A stretch of 64,000 nt of DNA from Terriglobales bacterium (lineage in GTDB: Bacteria; Acidobacteriota; Terriglobia; Bryobacterales; Bryobacteraceae). This document shows positions 62,475 through 64,000 of this stretch, one piece after another. How positions within the stretch are numbered: the first letter of the stretch is position 1; the number at the start of each line of letters is the position of its first letter. Location: assembly GCA_027485675.1 (NCBI GenBank), contig JAIXQP010000022.1, positions 246,502-310,501 of the forward strand, given 5' to 3'. The notes under the pieces were generated by a model. The model was given only the letters and a program-made list of their open reading frames with translations. It made no database searches and was not told the DNA's origin. A program made the translations under genes and the position numbers.

Positions 62475-64000
62475 TTATTGCGGCACCGACCATGCTCCGT
62501 TGACCCTCCAGGGAGAGGTAATGGCGGTGAGGGTTTGCAGGGCCATCCAGACCGCCTTGTTGCCGGCAAATCCGCTCTTGAGGGTTGTGTTGAGATTCAG
62601 CGTTAGCCTGGCGCCGGATTGCACCGCGGACGATCCCGCCGCGTCGATTCGGCACTGCGAATTCTCGATGGAACCGGTGCCGGTGAGCGGCATCACCGTG
62701 ACCGCCCCGCCGTCGCCGTTGTCGGGGAAGAGCAGGAGCAGGTTACCTGGCACGAAGTAAGCGATGTAGCAGGCCTGGCGGGCGTCGAGCGCGGTGTTGA
62801 TGAGCGCCCAGACGGTCTGCAGGTTTGAGGCGGCGGCGGCATCCTCGTATTCGAAGGTGAGGGTGGCGTTGGTGGTGGTGCCGGCGGCGGGCGTCATCCG
62901 GATGGGATTGGGATACGTGACAGGGGCGCCGGGGATGGAATGGAAGCCCATGGTGGACCAGCCGGAGTTTTCCCCCGCCACGTTGCGAGCCGCGAGATAG
63001 ATGACGCGATTGCCGTTAAAGGCTGCTTGAAAGGTGATATTCAGGACGAGCGTCAGGGTGTTGCCCTCCGTGGTGGCCGACGAGCCGGTGCCGGAGATGG
63101 TGCATTGGTTGTTACTCACGGTTCCACTGGAACCCAGGACGAGCGGACCGAGGAGTCCGGCGTCGGGCCCGGCGTCGGGCACGAGAAACAGGAGGCCCGC
63201 CGTGGCGACATAGGCAATATAGCAGGCGTTGCCGCCGTCGAGGGCCCGGTTGATGAGCACGTTGGTTACGTTCAGATTGGCGACTCCGCCGGGATCGGTG
63301 AACCGGAAGGTGAACGTATGGGTGGCGCCCGAGCCGGAGAGGGGAGGGGTGCCGGAGACCGTGGGAACGCGGCGGCCGGCGTGGGAACTGGTCAGAACGT
63401 AAGCGCCGGAGCCGAAGTTGCTCGAGTCGTTACTCGAGATGATTACGGTGTAGGAGCCGGTCTGTTGGGCGACGTGCTGCACTTGGGCGGCGGCGGCGCC
63501 CCAGTCGGAGATGACCTGCGACCCGTTTGGCGCGCGGAGGCGGAGGGCGGGAGCAAAGTTATTGGTGGCGCCGGTCTCGCCGACGCTTAAGGTGATGGTT
63601 TGGCCCGCGGTGGCCTGGAGGGTCCATTGGTCCAGATCGCCAGGGACAATGACCCCGGCGTTGGCGCCGACCGCCAGACCACCGCCCTCATCGCCGGTGG
63701 GCACGATGTAGGGTGCCGGGGAGTGGGCCATTCGCAAGATATAGGCGCCGGAACCGACGTTGCCGGAGTCATTGCTGGAGATCACGACCGTGTAGGTGCC
63801 GGAGACTGCCGCCACATGGTTGATTTCAGCAGCTGCCCAGTTCCAGCTTGAGGTGACCGGTGCGCCGTTTGGTCCGCGCAGGCGGATGAGGGGAGCAAAG
63901 TCGGTGGTCGCGCCGGTCTCGGCCACGGTGAGCGTCAGCGTGTCGCCGGCGTTGGCCTCAAAACTCCACATATCGAGGTCTCCCGGGGTCATCACCCCGG
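62475..64000 (-). CDS. Secreted PPC-repeat protein with Cys-paired Solibacter-type modules, 5' end outside window
   Basis: The frame is open to the right edge, so the N-terminus is missing; 508 residues are visible. First come two pre-peptidase C-terminal (PPC)-like repeats of 114 residues each (GDLDMWSFEANAGDTLTL / GDLDQWTLQATAGQTITL), both with SGTYTVVISSNDS-like or TGSYTVIISSNDS endings. Then two related modules of about 145 residues follow, each with ACYIAY, a hydrophobic LLFL or LLLF strand, an NxQC motif, GxxLTLxLNxT and a final SxW. No catalytic residues seen. It is probably a surface or adhesion module attached to a missing N-terminal part. Confidence 0.8.
   Translation of the reverse strand, partial: GVMTPGDLDMWSFEANAGDTLTLTVAETGATTDFAPLIRLRGPNGAPVTSSWNWAAAEINHVAAVSGTYTVVISSNDSGNVGSGAYILRMAHSPAPYIVPTGDEGGGLAVGANAGVIVPGDLDQWTLQATAGQTITLSVGETGATNNFAPALRLRAPNGSQVISDWGAAAAQVQHVAQQTGSYTVIISSNDSSNFGSGAYVLTSSHAGRRVPTVSGTPPLSGSGATHTFTFRFTDPGGVANLNVTNVLINRALDGGNACYIAYVATAGLLFLVPDAGPDAGLLGPLVLGSSGTVSNNQCTISGTGSSATTEGNTLTLVLNITFQAAFNGNRVIYLAARNVAGENSGWSTMGFHSIPGAPVTYPNPIRMTPAAGTTTNATLTFEYEDAAAASNLQTVWALINTALDARQACYIAYFVPGNLLLLFPDNGDGGAVTVMPLTGTGSIENSQCRIDAAGSSAVQSGARLTLNLNTTLKSGFAGNKAVWMALQTLTAITSPWRVNGAWSVPQ

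Overview
The window is GC-rich and densely coded, and it reads as the chromosome of an acidobacterium close to Bryobacter / Candidatus Solibacter. Four things point there. A secreted BACON/Ig protein (55780-58890) ends in what I recognise as the Solibacter-type C-terminal domain (TIGR03437-like). A second secreted protein (62475 to the window end) carries PPC repeats and a Cys-containing module that I associate with the same group. DUF6599 and DUF4159 proteins are present, and many small proteins have short signal peptides ending AQ or GQ. No IS element, prophage, CRISPR array or other clear foreign island was seen. This is core chromosome with many lineage-specific secreted proteins.

Layout. 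1-10988: a partial beta-propeller gene; an aspartoacylase-type deacylase coupled to an M81 peptidase; a secreted HpcH/HpaI aldolase; an osmoadaptation pair (GpgS-like glycosyltransferase fused to a degenerate phosphatase domain, then an MscS channel); and a hybrid histidine kinase overlapping a DUF4159 gene. 10997-11085: tRNA-Ser(GGA). 11099-20581, minus strand: the cell-shape block mreB-mreC-mreD-mrdA-rodA, followed by an RNase E/G whose S1 domain is split by a disordered insert of about 440 residues. 20648-25149: secreted proteins, including a HEFGH zincin-like protein and an apparently active caspase-like peptidase.

25174-33507 is the clearest regulatory story. A complete histidine operon (hisI-G-D-C-HAD-B-H-F-A, then thrC) is preceded by a 22-codon leader peptide with six His codons and by mutually exclusive RNA helices ending in an intrinsic terminator. 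This is a textbook-style attenuator. The HAD phosphatase inside the operon is the obvious candidate for the missing histidinol-phosphatase. hisE is not in the window.

33504-44681: an M28 peptidase, a DsbD-like reductase, an esterase, a DUF3299 lipoprotein gene with a one-base frameshift, a purple-acid-phosphatase-like enzyme, an apparent small RNA gene (sigma70-like promoter, three hairpins, terminator) in the only gene-free stretch over 300 bases, a DUF6599 protein and secA. 44798-55738: a HEAT-repeat protein, a family 2 glycosyltransferase, a tandem alpha/beta hydrolase, a two-gene PepSY membrane pair, anmK-mutS, and glutamate dehydrogenase. 55780-64000: the large BACON protein, a pdxR-pdxS-pdxT vitamin B6 operon with a repeat operator and a probable leaderless promoter, a GNAT acetyltransferase with its own terminator, and the PPC-repeat protein running off the right end.

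All assignments come from reading the translations and bases. No database search or folding program was run.
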